A stretch of DNA of 64,000 nucleotides. Source: Anaeramoeba flamelloides (taxonomy: Eukaryota > Metamonada > Anaeramoebidae). Below, in pieces: positions 25,380-39,428 of this stretch. Position 1 is the stretch's first letter; each line of letters opens with the position of its first letter. The notes under the pieces were generated by a model. It did no database searches, was not told the DNA's origin, and was given only the letters and a program-made list of their open reading frames with translations. The stretch spans positions 8,081,001 through 8,145,000 of the forward strand of contig JANTQA010000036.1 in assembly GCA_027625915.1 (NCBI GenBank), written 5' to 3'. The position numbers and the translations under genes were made by a program.

Positions 25380-25640
25380 CCATCAGAGCCATGATGAAAA
25401 ATTCTCAACAAGAACTATAAATTTCGTAATTTTGATTAGACAGGTTTAAGAGTTTTTGAGTATTTTTCTTCACGAAAACAGTTTTATCTAAGTTTTTATC
25501 TAAAATTTGTGCTAATTTTTTTTTCCGTTTGATTCCGATAAATTTATAACTTTCACAATACCAAATAAAGTGATTTATATTTTCATAATATTGAGTACAA
25601 ATATCACATTTTTTACATTTTTCTTTTTTTATTTTTAACT
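25380..25640 (-). mobile_element. LINE 3' end, zinc-binding C-terminal domain
   Basis: The minus strand encodes KKCDICTQYYENINHFIWYC, then ESYKF. This is the C-x2-C...H-x4-C finger found at the C-terminus of many LINE ORF2 proteins, followed by about 45 codons to a stop. No RT is joined to it. It differs in detail from the 49.7-kb copy, so it is probably another LINE lineage. Confidence 0.7.
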
Positions 25641-26381
25641 TTATCAGATTCTGATTTCTTTAAAATTCTCAATTTTTTGAAAATCATTTTGTTTTTTTGA
25701 TAAAAAATTTTCTCAAAATTTTCTCTATTTTTTAGATAGATTTTCCTATTTGATCCTTCATTTTTAGAATTTATTTTTAAATAATATTACTTGAGAAACC
25801 AGTACAATATTTACTTAGTTTATATTGTTGGTTTCTTTGATGACTGATGTATAGACTTTTTATAACAAATTAATACTCTTTTTATTTTGGAAACAACAAT
25901 TAAACTTTTCCACACATATCACTCTGACAATAGTAAAGAAACATCGAATATCCTTTTTATCACACAAATATATATTAATCAAATAAGTTACATAAAAAAA
26001 ATCTTTAAAACACAATTTTTAAAATTTAGGTAGAATTTTTTTTTATGAGTTTATGAAGAAAAAAAAAAAACAATGTAATCATTTTGGATAAAAAAAAGTT
26101 AAAGAAAGTTTTTTATCAGGAATCTTACCAAAAATAAGTAGTAAGAACAATTAATAAAAGAAAAAATAAACGATAAAAAACAAAATGCGCGATTCAACAT
26201 AATATCAATTTTTTTAATGAAATCTTTTACTAAATGGTTTTCTTTGATTGATTATTTTTAAAAAATTGTTGAAAAAAAAATGACTATTTTTGTGATCTTT
26301 GAAACACGTAAATTATTTAAATAAAAAACCTGTTTTAGACTGTACTAGTTTGTTTAATTCAAATGAATATAATAGATTATA

Positions 26382-26576
26382 CAGCCAGTTTCAATTTTAA
26401 GGCACAAACTTTCAACGAAATTTAAGGAATAAAAAAACCTCAAATCAATACACAAAATTTGGAATTTTTTTTTACAAATTATTTTACTAGAATCTGAATT
26501 TTGTGCCTTAATTTGAGATATTTTTTTGTTCCTTAAATTTCGTTCAAAATCTGTGCCTTAAAAGTGGAACTGACTG
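26382..26576. mobile_element. Short Tc1/mariner-type foldback element (MITE), copy B
   Basis: 195 bp, flanked by TA on both sides (26380-26381 and 26577-26578). The ends are CAGCCAGTTTCAATTTTAAG and its near inverse CTTTTAAAAGTGGAAC-type sequence ending CTGACTG-type. Inner TTAAGGCACAAA and AATTTCGTT boxes pair. Sister of copy A at 19.1 kb. Confidence 0.8.
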
Positions 26577-29500
26577 TAATTAAAAATTAATTTGTTTTTT
26601 CTATTAATCAATTAAACTTTTCGTTTCCATTTTCTAGGAAGATTTACCATTAAAAATTAGATTTAACCCTTTTTCACACACCGTAAACTCTGTTTCCAAC
26701 AAAATGGTTAGCCAAAAATGAAAACTTCATTTTTTAAGAATAAAAAACCACCGATTGCTTCAAAATAATTGAATTAATGATCTTCATGGCAAAATTGTTC
26801 AGTATATAAGAAATACCTAAACAAACTTTAAATTTTTGAAAAAATATAAGATTTTGGGAACTTTCTTTGATTGAAAGGTCAATTCAAAATTTATCTATTG
26901 TTTTTGAAGATTAAAATCATTTAAAATAAGATAATTTAAGAGTAAATGCCTGAATTTACATAAAATCAATTTTCTTAAAGTTACTTTTGAATTTTAAAAA
27001 GTTTTTTTTTCAAATTTACTTTTTACAAAAAAAAAAAAAGAGAAGAAGAAAGTAAAAAAAAACAGTAAAAAAAAAACAAAAATATTGGGAAAATAAGAAA
27101 AAATGATAATGATCTAAAAATTAAAAAAAATATTTTAAAGAATATTGCCAAAATTATAGAATAAACATGTCTTCTTCAATAAAAATGGGATCCTTTAACA
27201 TAAAAAAATGTTTAATTTTTATGAACCATCTTTTTAAACAAGTTATTAGTATTTTTTTTTGTATCTGATCGGTAAATTATTTTCAACATTACATTATATA
27301 CTAAATAATCCTAGGAATATATATATATATATATATATAATTGGATTCTTAAAGTTTGACAATTAACAAATAAAATCAAATAATGGAAAAACAAATTTCA
27401 AAAAATTTTCTAAAAAATAGAGTCAATTATTCAATAAAAAAATCATCAAATTGTTATAAATTAGAAATATTACAAAATATTACAAAAGAAATTTAAAATA
27501 ATTATATTCCCTATTTTAAAATTTATTCTAAACCACACCCCCTTCAAAACTGAGTTTTCTTATATAAGAATTTTATTTTACGGATCATATTTTCTATTGG
27601 AACAAGAGTTAATATAAAAGCAAATAATTTCTTTTTAAAAAAGGGGTTATTTCCTTAGTTGAGTTTTTTTTTAAATATCCTAATAAATTATAATTATTCT
27701 TTATTTGTTGATAAATTCTTTAGAAAACACACATTATGTGGGAATTTGACCTTTTCTATTTTAATAAAATAAGAATTTTATTTCGATAATTTATCTCTAA
27801 TAAGATTTTCAAAAATGTCTATTAAAATTGGGTAACTTAAATGTATTTTAAAATTTAAAAGCAACAACAAGATAATTTCAATGAATTAAAAAAAAATTTA
27901 AAATGATAAAAAAAAATGAAAAAAAAAATATATCTCCCTTCTTTAGAAAAATTAATAAAAATTAAATAAAGAATAAGCAATAAGACTAACTAGAAATTAC
28001 AAAATTTAATCGATCTAAAAAAAGAAATATATATTTACACATGTAAAGCAAGTACTACTTTTCAGACACTAGAGTTGAGCAAAATTTAAGGTGCATAAAA
28101 TTTTTATATTTAGATTCATTTTTTGAGAATAATTGTTTAATCAGTGTCTGTTGGGGAATTTTTAAAAAAATATTCTTATACCCGTTTCAATATTTTCCAA
28201 AGAAAAGAAGTTATAGCAGTAATAAAAATAAACGTTATTTATATCAAAGGTTCCCAATATTTTTTTTTCATTAAAAAGTATTTTTTATAATTGGCCTTTG
28301 AGGAACAAATAAAAAAAAAGAATAATAATACATATCATGAATAGTTGATATCCGTCTGAAATAAAACTAATCAAACAATATTTTTTCGTAAAATTGGAAA
28401 AATCACATTCTTAAAGTCCCATTGAGAAAAAAAACAATATTTTTTTTAATTTACACTTGAAGACCAAATTAAATCCCAATATAAATTAAATTTTTTCTAT
28501 ACAATCATTTGATCAGGTACAATAACTAGAGAATGACAAGTTTTTACCAAATTAATATCTTTCTAACAATAAATAATAATTTAATATGAATTAGTCCTTA
28601 TAAACAAATTTGAAAAATAACAAAAATGATCTAAACAATCTAAAAAATGATTTCAATTTTGATATTTTATTAAATACCTTTTTTTCTTCTAATACTGTTT
28701 TAACAACAATTAAAACTTTAAAAATAGACAATACAACCACCACAACGATATACTATAAACTCGAAAACAGTTTATTTATTATCTGTTTACTCTTTGAAAC
28801 TTCAAAATATTTTATTTTTTATATTTTAATCAATCAAATATAGCTTTAAATAAATAAATAATACTCAACTTATTATCTATAAACAACACATGATTATTCC
28901 TCTTTAAAATACAAATACGAATATCATTATTAAAATAATTCCCAAACAATATATAAATATATTTTATTTCTAAAACAGGTAAAAAAACCCAGATAAATTT
29001 TAGATAAAAATCTTCGATCAGAAGTATTCAATTAAATAAACTTTTTTTGATTTAAACGTTTGTCTAAAATAAATAGCTAAAGAATTAAAGAACTTACACT
29101 GGTTATAATTATTATTTATTACACAAAAAGAAAATAAGTTGGGATCCTTTTCCAACCTTTTAAGAATTGACTTTTTTAAGAGAAGATACTAATTATGAAT
29201 AAATAATATCCTTGAAAAAACGTTTATTTAATAAACTTTTTATCACAGCTTACAATAAAGTAAAAAAAAAAAATAAATTGAATCAAATAAAACAATCACT
29301 AAATTTTAAAAATTTAAATTTTATTTTTTTATTTTCAAATTTTAAAATATATTCAGAAAATTTCAAATAAAATGAAAACCAAATCAAATTGAGTGGACCA
29401 GACCACAACCCCCAAAAAAAAAAAAAAAAAAAAAAAAAGCTGATTTCAATATGATAAAAAAATATTTTAAATTAAAACAAAAAAATGAATTATTTTATAC

Positions 29501-29819
29501 CTATACTTTCTCTGTATATTTTGAAAATAGAATTTGTTCAATTTTTTTTAAAATTCTAAAAAGTCTTCATAAAGTTCAAGATGTATTACTTGAGTTTGGT
29601 TTCTTAAAACCTTTAATTGAAAATTCCAACAACAACAATAACCAAAATAAAAAAGTTTAAAAGAGATCATTTTAAAGGATTTATTTATTTAAAAATTTAC
29701 ATACATTGAAAATTCTATTTAAAAGGTGTATAAAAACCCACTGAAAAGATTAATCATCTATTCATAAAAAAAAAAAAAATATCAATAATAATAATAAAAC
29801 TCAAAATAAAAACAATTAA

Positions 29820-32800
29820 TTATTCAGATAAAAATTTAATAATATTTTCTGTCTTGTGAATGAATTTTTTTGATGAACCAGTCTTCCAAATAAATTCTAA
29901 GGCAAATTTCCAATTTCTTTTTGTAACTGTTGTCAACTCATCAAAGGTATTACCTAATTCTAAACTAAATCTATTTAATTGTTCTTTTTCTGAAACAAAG
30001 CAATTTTTTTTTTTCTTGAACTCATTATGATCGATCATATTGCGGGCAATTAAATTAATAAGGTTCTCAAGATTGGATTCAATTATTCTAATTTTCATTG
30101 AGGTTTTATTTTTTGTGGCTTTAATTATACAGGGATAGGGATAGGACCAGCTAAAATTGAATACAGATAGGACTGTTTGCAATTCGGATATTACTTTTAA
30201 AACTGAACCAGAGCTTATTGCGATGATCCGATCATTACAAAAAAAAAATGGTAAATTTTCATTTTGCTTCAAATTTTTGAGCAGGCTGGTTTTGGCAATT
30301 TTTAATTCCTTTTTCAATTTTTGATTTAATTTCTTTTGATCTTTTTTACTTACTGTATTAGTGAACCACCCATAGGTATTGATACCGATTTCCTCTTGCC
30401 TTGGTGTTTTTAGTTGTTGGAACAATTCTTGTCTATCCATTCTGTGGAAACTTGGATTACTATAACTCTTTATAGTATTTTCTTGATTGAAATTCATGTT
30501 TAAATGATGAGTATTTGATTTTATTTCTTTATTATCTGAAATATGGATTTTCAATTGTAGAAATTTTTTCTTTTCTTTCTTCATATTCAAATTATTGTTC
30601 TGATTTTGATTTATTTTTAGATGATCGTTATCGTTATCAGAATAATCTTCTGTGGAACTACCTCCACAACCCTCACCACTCCCCATATTCTCAGTATAAA
30701 TAATCTGATTTGCCATAATGTTTACAATTGGTATGCTTTTTGCTTCAGTGGTGTTAAGCGGGGAGTTTGGTCTATTTTTATGTTTTTGTTTTTGGTTTGA
30801 CACACTCACTGTCGGGTTATGTTTATGTTTCTTTTTATTTTTGGAAATAATTTGGAATGAATTTGATTTATTCCGTTGATTAATCCTAAATTTTTTTTTT
30901 TTTTTTTTGTTAATTTTGTCGAATTCTTTTTGAAAATAATTATTTTTTTTATTTTTTGGTGAAATTTTAAATTTTTTTTTCGTTTTAACATCTTTATTTT
31001 CAGTACTAACAATTTTTTCATTAATAATTTTTGAGATAATATCAGAATATTCTGAAATTGCCAAATTCTTTTCTTTATCAGTTTTTTCTATTAATTCCTT
31101 TAATTTAATTATTTTATTACCTTCATTGCTATAAGAATTGTTTTTTGGAGTAGATAGGATTTCGGAAGTTTTTTCACTTCTTGGTGAAAGCAATCCTGAT
31201 TTTTTTATTCTTGAAATAGATCCTCTTCTTTTTTTGATTGGTAAAGATTTTCTTCTTTGCCTAACTTTTTTTTTATTATTTTTGTTGGTATTATTATTAT
31301 TAGTGGCTTGATTTTTATTATTATTGTTTTTCTTGTTACTGCTATTTTTGTTATTATATTCGTTTGCTTCATTGTCTTCTTCATTTATTTTAATTTTCTT
31401 CTCAATGATCTGTTCATCTTCATATTCCATATTTATTTTACCACGTTTTGTTTCTAATTCTTGTTTTTTTAAAAGTGAATAAAAGATTTTCATAATGTTT
31501 TGTTCGTTGCTTGTTAAAGACTCTAGAATTTGATCTACATCTGTAAAACCTAATTCTTTTAATTTGAGTAGAATCTTTTTATCAATTTGGTTAAACGGAA
31601 TAGAACTTTTATATTCTTGTGAATAATCTTTTATTGGCGGCAAAGGCGGTACATATTTCAGTGGGAAATTGTAAGTAAACCATGGGTGTTTTTTAATTTC
31701 TTGAATATTGATCCTTTTTTTTGGATCAACTGTTAACATTTTTTTAATTAAATCTCTTTCATTTTCTTGAACAAATTCAGGGAATTTAAATTTTCCACGT
31801 GTGATGACAAATAATAACATTCGATATTCTTGTTCATCAAAGGGTAAACACCCACATAGAAGTGCATACAAAATGACCCCACATGCCCAAATATCAGACT
31901 TTTCACCATCATACCCTTTTTGCTATTATTTTTGAACAAATAATTTTAAAAAATATTTAGTTAGGTTTCATATTTAAAAACAATTATTAATTGCTATATT
32001 ATTAAAAATTTTTAACATTTAGGGTTATTTGTAGACCTTTTGTATAATGAGTTTGATAAATACCAATGTAATAAACCATTATTTAACTTTCTTGTCTAGT
32101 GTCCCCTTAATTATTAAAGATCTTTATGAGATTATTTTAAATTATCAAAAAAAAAAAAATTATTTAAAGATTTTTGAATTAGTTCGAAAAAAAATTTTTT
32201 GGGTTTATCACTAAAAATAAGTTTATTGAATTTAGCCAACCATTATAATAGGGAATAGTAATCTTATTGAGAAAAAATTTCACTTTATTAACAATTTCAA
32301 AGGGATCTAAAATCAATAACTTTTATTTTCTTTCTGTGTCTTGTTTAATTTTTTGTACTTAGTGTACATTGCTGAAAAACAATTTATTAATTTTAATTTC
32401 ACAAGTTTAATTAAATGAAATAATAGAAATTTAAGTTGTATTATTTGATCTAGTTTGGAGAATACTAAATAATATACTTTGGGTTTCTTTTGTTCTTGCC
32501 TCAACCTTCTAAAATTGATATTTTATTTTATTTGTGAAAAAATATTAATTAATTTTATATTCTAGGATAAGATACTTTTAAAATGAAATAAAAAACTACA
32601 GCTAGAATAAAAAATTTTTTATTCTGATCTAATTGAATTTTAATAAAAAAGTGATACTACTGATTACTATTATTGTAACTTTTATTCTGATTGATCTGTC
32701 TCTAACATATAGAAATAATATATATAAGTTAGATTAATAATAAAAAAAAAAGAGAGAAATGATAAACAATCCCAGATCTATCATTTTATGTTAATTATTT

Positions 32801-35800
32801 TGGTGAAATAATTTGAATTTCAGTATATCTACTGTTTTTTAAAAATTCAGAAAAAAAATAAAAAAGAAATAAGAAATTGATAAAATTTGTACTCTAATAT
32901 TGAAATTATGTTACCAAATAAAATAAAACATTTTAGAAGAGATATGTAATTGATAGTAATATATTTTATAAAAATGTATATTGAATTATCACAAATGAAA
33001 GTATCTACTCGAAAATAGAATTTTGAAAAAAAAAATTAATTTAAATTTAATAATAAATATTTGAGATCGAAAATATTTGTATTTGGACAAAATATCTTGA
33101 GAAAATTATGTTCAAAAAATTCATAAATATTACATAAATAAAATATTAATATACGTGTGAGGTATATAGTATTAGATCTCAAAAAAATAATCTCGAAAAA
33201 AAAATAAATAAAAATCTCAAAATTTTGTTTTTTATTTTTTTTATAGATCATTTTCTCTGATATATTTATTAGAGATATTAGTAAATTATAATTTTACATT
33301 TTTTTTTTTTTTGAGAATATAAAACTTAAGAGCAACAATATATTTTTTAATAAAGTGTCACTTATGTAATCTCATTTAATGTTCTGACTCTGCCATCTCC
33401 TTAAGGCATTTCCATAAAAACGATGTTTTTATTTTGCTTTTCAGAAAATATTTTCTTATGACGGAGTTCGATTTGCAAATTATTAATATATCATTAAGCA
33501 GGATATTATCACTGAATGATCAGTTGAGATTGTTTATATTTAAAAGCTTATTGTTCAAAATATTTTCAATAAAATGAAAAAAAAAAAATAAACATATTTT
33601 TATGTACAAAACAAGTAACCTAGGCATTATATAAAAAATGGGTAATATTGTAAGAATTGAAAACATTTTTTAAACTATTAAAATCCAGTTATTAGCTTTT
33701 ACTTCTCTTTGAAAGTTTCCACAGAATAAACCTCTTCTGATAAAAAAAAAACGCTACCTCTTTTTTTGATTGAAAAAATATCATACAATATCATGATCAG
33801 AGTTTTCATATCTTTTATTTGGGTAATGTTTAAGGAAATAGACAAATTGAATTATTATGAAAAATATATTTAATTATAAATAATAATTTTTGATATTTAA
33901 ATAATTGTATTAGAATTAATTTGAATAAAGATATTTGAAAAAAAATTAACCTATTTTATTACGAAATAGTTTGTATTTTTGAAAACCTTTTTTTATATTT
34001 GTATCAAATGAGTTTTTCTTCTGAGTTCTACCTGATAGTGAATTATTAACTCTTTTACTAAAAAGTTACTAATTAAATATATATCTAGTAGTACAATAAT
34101 ACAATGAACTCTATAATTTAGTCATAAAGCCTTTCATTCAAACTTCTTCTGTTCAAAAATATATTTGGTTTTTAAATGAATTATACTTTTAATTGATATC
34201 ATACACACACACACACACATATACACAAACACACATACAAATCCACAGACATATATATCCATTCACCAATATAATTATGTTTGAGAATGTGCTCTAACAA
34301 GTGATTTTTCAATTTTTGATTAAAATTTGATTTTATTTATATCTTATTTCATTAAAATTTAACTAATATACCTCTTTGATTATGTTTATATTTTTAATGT
34401 ACAATATTTAATATAGAAATTATTATATAATAAAAAAAAAATATTTTATTTTATTATTTACCTTGATAAGTTCGGGTGATACATAATGTGGAGAACCACA
34501 TGAAGTTTTTAATAATTTTTTTCTTTCGATTATCTTTGCCATTCCAAAATCAGCAATTTTTATATTACTATTATTATCAAGAAGAAGATTTTCTGGTTTT
34601 AAATCTCTATGAGCAATAGAAAAAAAATGTAAATGTTCGACCGCATAAATTATTTGTTGAAAAAATTTTCTTGCTTCATTACTTGGAATTCTAACATTTT
34701 TAACAATATAATCAAATAATTCACCTATTAAATAGAGCATAAAAAATAATAATTGAAAGGATTTAAAATATAAATTATAATTTGTAAAAAATAGTTATTA
34801 TTATTTTTATTTATTTTACATTTATACAACAAGAGCTCATAGTTGGTAACTTTTGCATGAAATAAGTCTCATTTTTTTGAATTTTAATATCATTGATATA
34901 TATATATATATATCTTGTTTATTGGAGAATGTTTGTATTTTTTTCTTTGTTGTCAAGAGTTTAAAGAAAATTATCTCATTCAAGTTACTAATGTGATATT
35001 TTTTAATGTTCAAAAATTCATTAGAATATATGTTTAACTTTAAAGATAAAATTTTCAAATATCCAAATCGAAAAATAAGTGTTACTAAAATTAAATAATT
35101 TTTTGAGTTTATTTGTTTTTATAAAAAATCCTTTTTTAAAATTTTCAGTTAATAAAATTTCTTTCATTATTCAAAATGTCTACCATTCGAAAAAAAAAAA
35201 AACATATATTTAAACAATGACATTGTTTTTTATCATTTCACCCAAAAAAGATAATAATTATATTTAATTATCAAATAGTTCTACTATTTTTATAAAAAAA
35301 AATGTAAGCAAAGTAAGTTTTAAAAAGTATTAACCAAAATGTTTAATTCATTCTTTTTATATATTTGACTACAGCTAATTGTTGAAAAATAAATCGAACC
35401 AAATAGTCGATTCACCATCCAAAAAAAAATGAAAAAGATTAAAGGAAACTTAAATTATTTACTTGATTCAGAAGACATGATATTTAATAATTTTCACTTT
35501 AGAATGTGTACCTTTTGGGATTATTTCAATATTATGGTATATTTTTTTTTTTTAGGAAGAGGAATAAAAATTTTATTCAATTTATTTTATAATTAAAAAT
35601 CTTTTTTTTCAAACTTTTTAACTCACTTGTTAGATCACTTTCATTAAATCGAAAATATGAAATAATTTTATATTATTTTTGCATCACTTTTCAAAATAAA
35701 TATAAAAAAGAATAATTTAATTCTGAAAAATAATCAAAATAGAATTACAAATAATAAATTAAACTAATATTTAAACCGGTTGTTTTTCAAAATTTAATAT

Positions 35801-38166
35801 CTATGGATTAGCATCTACAACAAATGAACTAAACAATAAGGTCAGTTAACATTGACTATACACCATACAATAATACTCTATTGTTGAACTGTAAAATAAT
35901 TTTAGTAGTAAAATTGTATGAAAAGTTGATCTCTTTGATTAAAAATTCTCATTGCAAACTAAAAAAACTCATTAATTTCGAAAAAATCTACATTTTATAA
36001 AAATTATTTAAACGTTGGCCCATCAATATTTAGACTTCAAATCTGGAAAATATCTATCTTAAATTTATCTAATATTATGGATTAGTTGATAAAAAATCTG
36101 ATTTTTTTTAAAAATAAATAATGAAGTGATAGATTATTTTGGCCAATTCTTGACATAAATTGGAAATAAAATTTAATATACAAGAAATTATTTGAAATTA
36201 ACATTAAACCAATATTTAGGTTTTTTTGTTAATGATTATAGAGTTAATCTTTGAAATTGAAAAATTGGAAAAAATAAATACTTTTGGAGGATTTAAATAT
36301 TAATCATTAAAAACTAGAATATTATTATTTGAGTTTTTATTTTAGTTTTTGGAAAAAGTGAATTAAAAAAAAATTTCCAAAATCTTATTTTTAGTTGTTA
36401 GAATAAGTTCAAACACCTGAATATATTGTTCAAAAATATTTATACGTATATTTTTTGGAGCTATTTGAAAAAGAGAGAGGACTGATATCATTTTCTTTCA
36501 ATTACAACACACTTTAATTATAGACGAATCTCGTATGAAACTAATCCTGTAATAGTAAAACTTTTAACAAAATTAATTTTATTGTTTTTTTTTTGTTGCT
36601 CTGTTTCTTTATTGATGTGTAAGTGAATTTAAGAGTTGGCCAATAGTCACCAGTAAGTTAGGGTTGTTCAATAGAAGAAATCTTTCTCGATCAAATACAA
36701 ATAAGAAAAAAAAATTGTTGATTTCTCAATTGAGACTCCCATTTAGTAATTCATAAAGTTTGACTAATTTTTTGGATCTTATTTCGTCTTTTTCAGTTAC
36801 AGAAGCCTGATATTTAATTCTGAGCTCATGATCAATCAAAATTTGAAAAAAATATTTATCAATTTTCAAGAATAACAATCAAGTTTTTTAAATAGATTTA
36901 TAATCCACACCATTTCCAATTGAATAGTTTTTACACAATTTTTTATTTCCATAAATCTTTGAGAAAACGATCAAACTAATGTGATTTTTTTTTGAACGGT
37001 TTTTTCTTTTTTTTTTTTCAGTTGATACAAGTTAAAGAGAAAAAAGATGTATTTTCTTACTGATCCTGTAAATTATGAATATGAAAGAAAATTATGATTT
37101 TTTAAGAATATTTTGAAAAAAAAATTTAGAAATTTGTCAAGTGTACCTAATTGTAGTAGAGTGACTATGTTTTTTTTTTCTTTTTCAAAATAAACTGAAA
37201 AGTTAGTTAATTTTCTTTTAATTTTTAAAAGTAAAAAAAAAACCTAATGGCATTTTTCTTGAGGTTCTATTTTAAACTGATAAATCATAAATTTTCCAAA
37301 ATAAACCGAAAACTCAATAAAGGTCAATAATGTTTTTTTTTAATTTACTAAATTACAAGAAAATTTTATAAATTTTCGGTTTATTTCGAAAATTAACAAA
37401 AACCAAAAGGATGCAAGACGAAATTAATTTCCTTTAAAATACTGTTAATTGTAAAATAAAGAGATCAAAATTTTCATTTAGCTTTCCAATAAAATCAAAT
37501 TCCTAAGAACTCAAATAAATAATCAACTTTCCCAATTCTAAAAGGAGGATTAATAATTTACATTATTGTAAAGAATAAAAAAAATTTGAAATGGTTCCCT
37601 GATTTATAAAAATCATTTTTGTGGAAAACTGAATAAAAATTTTATTCCATTTATTTTACAAATAGTGGTATATAAAAACAATAAAAAAAGAGAGATTTTT
37701 TTTACCTCCAGAAACATATTCAAGTACCATAAAAAAGTAATTTTTGGTTTCAAAAACCTCATAAAGTTTGATTAGGTTTGGGTGTTTGACTAATTTTTGA
37801 ACAGCAATTTCTCTTCTTGCTCTTTCGAGAGAGTCTGTCTTGTTTATGAATTCTCTTTTTGGCATTATTTTGACTGCACATTTTTTCCCAGTAACATTGT
37901 GGACTGCCAATTTGACTGTTGGTAAAAGTTGTTAAAAAGTTTTTAATAAAGAGGATTGGGATATTTCTCAAATGTAAAAAAAAAAAAAGAGGAAACAAAC
38001 CTTTTGAATAACTCCCAGATCCAATAGTTTTTACTAATTTGATGAATTTACAAAGATTCAGATTTTGGATTAAAAAAATAAGAACATTTTTTGAAAAAAA
38101 ATTGAAAAAATTTGAAAGAAAAAAATTTTTACTTATGTTGTAGGGACCAATACGTTGAAAAGACAT
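29820..38166 (-). CDS. BRSK: BRSK/SAD-like AMPK-related Ser/Thr kinase (five exons)
   Basis: Exons 38166-38133, 38033-38001, 37915-37706, 34724-34462 and 31922-29820 sum to 2643 nt (880 aa plus stop); every junction is GT...AG and rebuilds family sequence ([44 protein letters not shown]). The kinase core has Lys38 (CAVK), HRDLKPEN with Asp133, DFG Asp151, and activation-loop Thr166 in [10 protein letters not shown], the type of site phosphorylated by LKB1-like kinases. The third P-loop Gly is Ser21. A UBA-like segment follows at about 290-335 ([16 protein letters not shown]), as in BRSK. A long Lys/Asn-rich linker has SPR sites. The C-terminus has YGWFTNTVS, matching the WFGNFIS motif of BRSK, and a KA1-like end. 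BRSK kinases act in polarity and metabolism; the exact role here is inferred. Confidence 0.9.
31923..34461 (-). other. BRSK: Kinase intron 4 (2.5 kb)
   Basis: Long AT-rich intron, GTAAAT...AATAATAG. No frame or repeat domain was recognised. It contains an AC microsatellite at about 34203-34240. A CCTAGG at about 33620 has no hairpin modules around it. Confidence 0.85.
34203..34240. repeat. AC-rich microsatellite
   Basis: A run of about eight AC units continues as imperfect ACACATAC sequence inside kinase intron 4. Confidence 0.9.
34725..37705 (-). other. BRSK: Kinase intron 3 (3.0 kb)
   Basis: Long AT-rich intron, GTAAAA...TTTAATAG. The stretch at about 37200-37330 (CTTGAGGTTCTATTTTAAAC, then AAACCGAAAACTCAA) looks like a worn hairpin module. 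Nothing else was recognised. Confidence 0.85.
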
Positions 38167-39428
38167 TGCAAAAATTCTCTTCAGTGTTGGTGATAATTAA
38201 ATAAAAAACAAAAAAAGTGAAATAAAATAATAAATCAAAAAAAAATGATCAAATTAAACTTTCTTTGGGAATTTAAAAAATTCCATTTACAACTTGACGA
38301 AAAGATAGCTTTCCAGACTTTAAGATGACATTAAAAGAAAATTATAAAAATAATTTATTTTAATGTTGAAAACAAAATCTAGGGAATAATTTTTCATGTT
38401 AAGGTTATTTATACACTTTGGTGTTGAATTTGAATCAAAAATATTTACCTTTTGGATTGACATATTTAAAAAATTTTTTTTACTTTTACCAAAAAGAGTG
38501 AAAGATCTCTTTCTGAAGAGTACGATACAAAGCAATCTTTTGATGATTTATAGCTTTGTAAAAAATAAATTTTTCATCAGTTGTTGTTAAAAAAAGATGA
38601 CTTGAAAATCAACTGTTTTAGTTTGCAGGAGAGAAGAGTAAAAGGGATTTATTTTGAGAGTTTTCACCAAAGTTAGTAAAACCTGCATCAACTCTTTTTT
38701 GTCAAAGAAATGGGAAATAAATTTCATTTGGTTCCTGGTTTTCAATTCCAAAAAGAGTTTAGAAACAAGTAGGTTGTAATTTGTGATCCCAATTTGAAAA
38801 CAAATATTGAAAATTAAGTAAAAATTTTTTCCATTTATTTATAAATTTTAGTAATAAATCGGAAAACAGTTTTTTTGGAATGAGTTTTGTGGTGAATATT
38901 TTGTTCAGGTAAATGAGAAGTATTTTTCCTGAAGAAATTTTAACTCAAAGATCTTAACTGAGAAAAAAATTATTTTTTAAAAATTCCAAAAGTGAAAACA
39001 ATTTTTTATTTGATTTGGCTTTTACAAAACTTCAAACTTTTTTTGGTAAAACAGTTTTTGAAAGAGAACGTATATAGAAAGTTGCTTTTCAACTAATGAT
39101 TATGTTACCAATATTGGGGTGTGTTAATTTATTATGTTATTTCAGCTTTGACTTTTCCTTTAGAATATTTATTCTGAAGAAATTGGATAAAAAAAGGCAA
39201 ATTTCCAAGTTAAATCAATACTAAAAAAAAAAATCTGTCAAAAAGATATTTGAAAAAAATTTTTAAAAAATGTCTTTTAGGGATCTTGAAAACAATTTCT
39301 AATTTGGAAACAATTCAAAACTTGTAAAAGAAGCTAAAAAACAATTTAGAACATCTTGGGGAATTGTTTTGAGGTTTTAATAAATTGAATTGGAAATTTT
39401 GAAAATTGTAAAATCAAATATGGGTTTG

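Larger units (their letters stand above)
21841..29819. other. AT-rich intergenic region with foldback, LINE and MITE
   Basis: About 8 kb without a convincing gene. It contains a large foldback (22883-23700), a hairpin-module repeat (24798-25105) with a second partial block to about 25300, a LINE 3' end on the minus strand (25380-25640), a Tc1-type short element (26382-26576), a short AT microsatellite near 27320-27341 and an A run of 25 at 29414-29438. The short frames at 28610 and 29451 are not supported. Confidence 0.6.

Noticed and set aside
28610-28843. 77-codon frame in the intergenic region
   Set aside because: It starts at TTG, is rich in Asn/Thr/Phe as expected from AT-rich DNA, and matches nothing I know.
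29414-29438. 25-A run as the tail of a plus-strand retroelement
   Set aside because: No pol III boxes or LINE motifs upstream and no clear target duplication.
29451-29660. 69-codon frame next to the kinase 3' end
   Set aside because: Short, no family signature, and follows a 25-A run; a host exon cannot be excluded but is not supported.
33619-33624. CCTAGG in kinase intron 4 as a hairpin-module copy
   Set aside because: No hairpin arms or 10-bp array lie beside it; a single hexamer is expected by chance.
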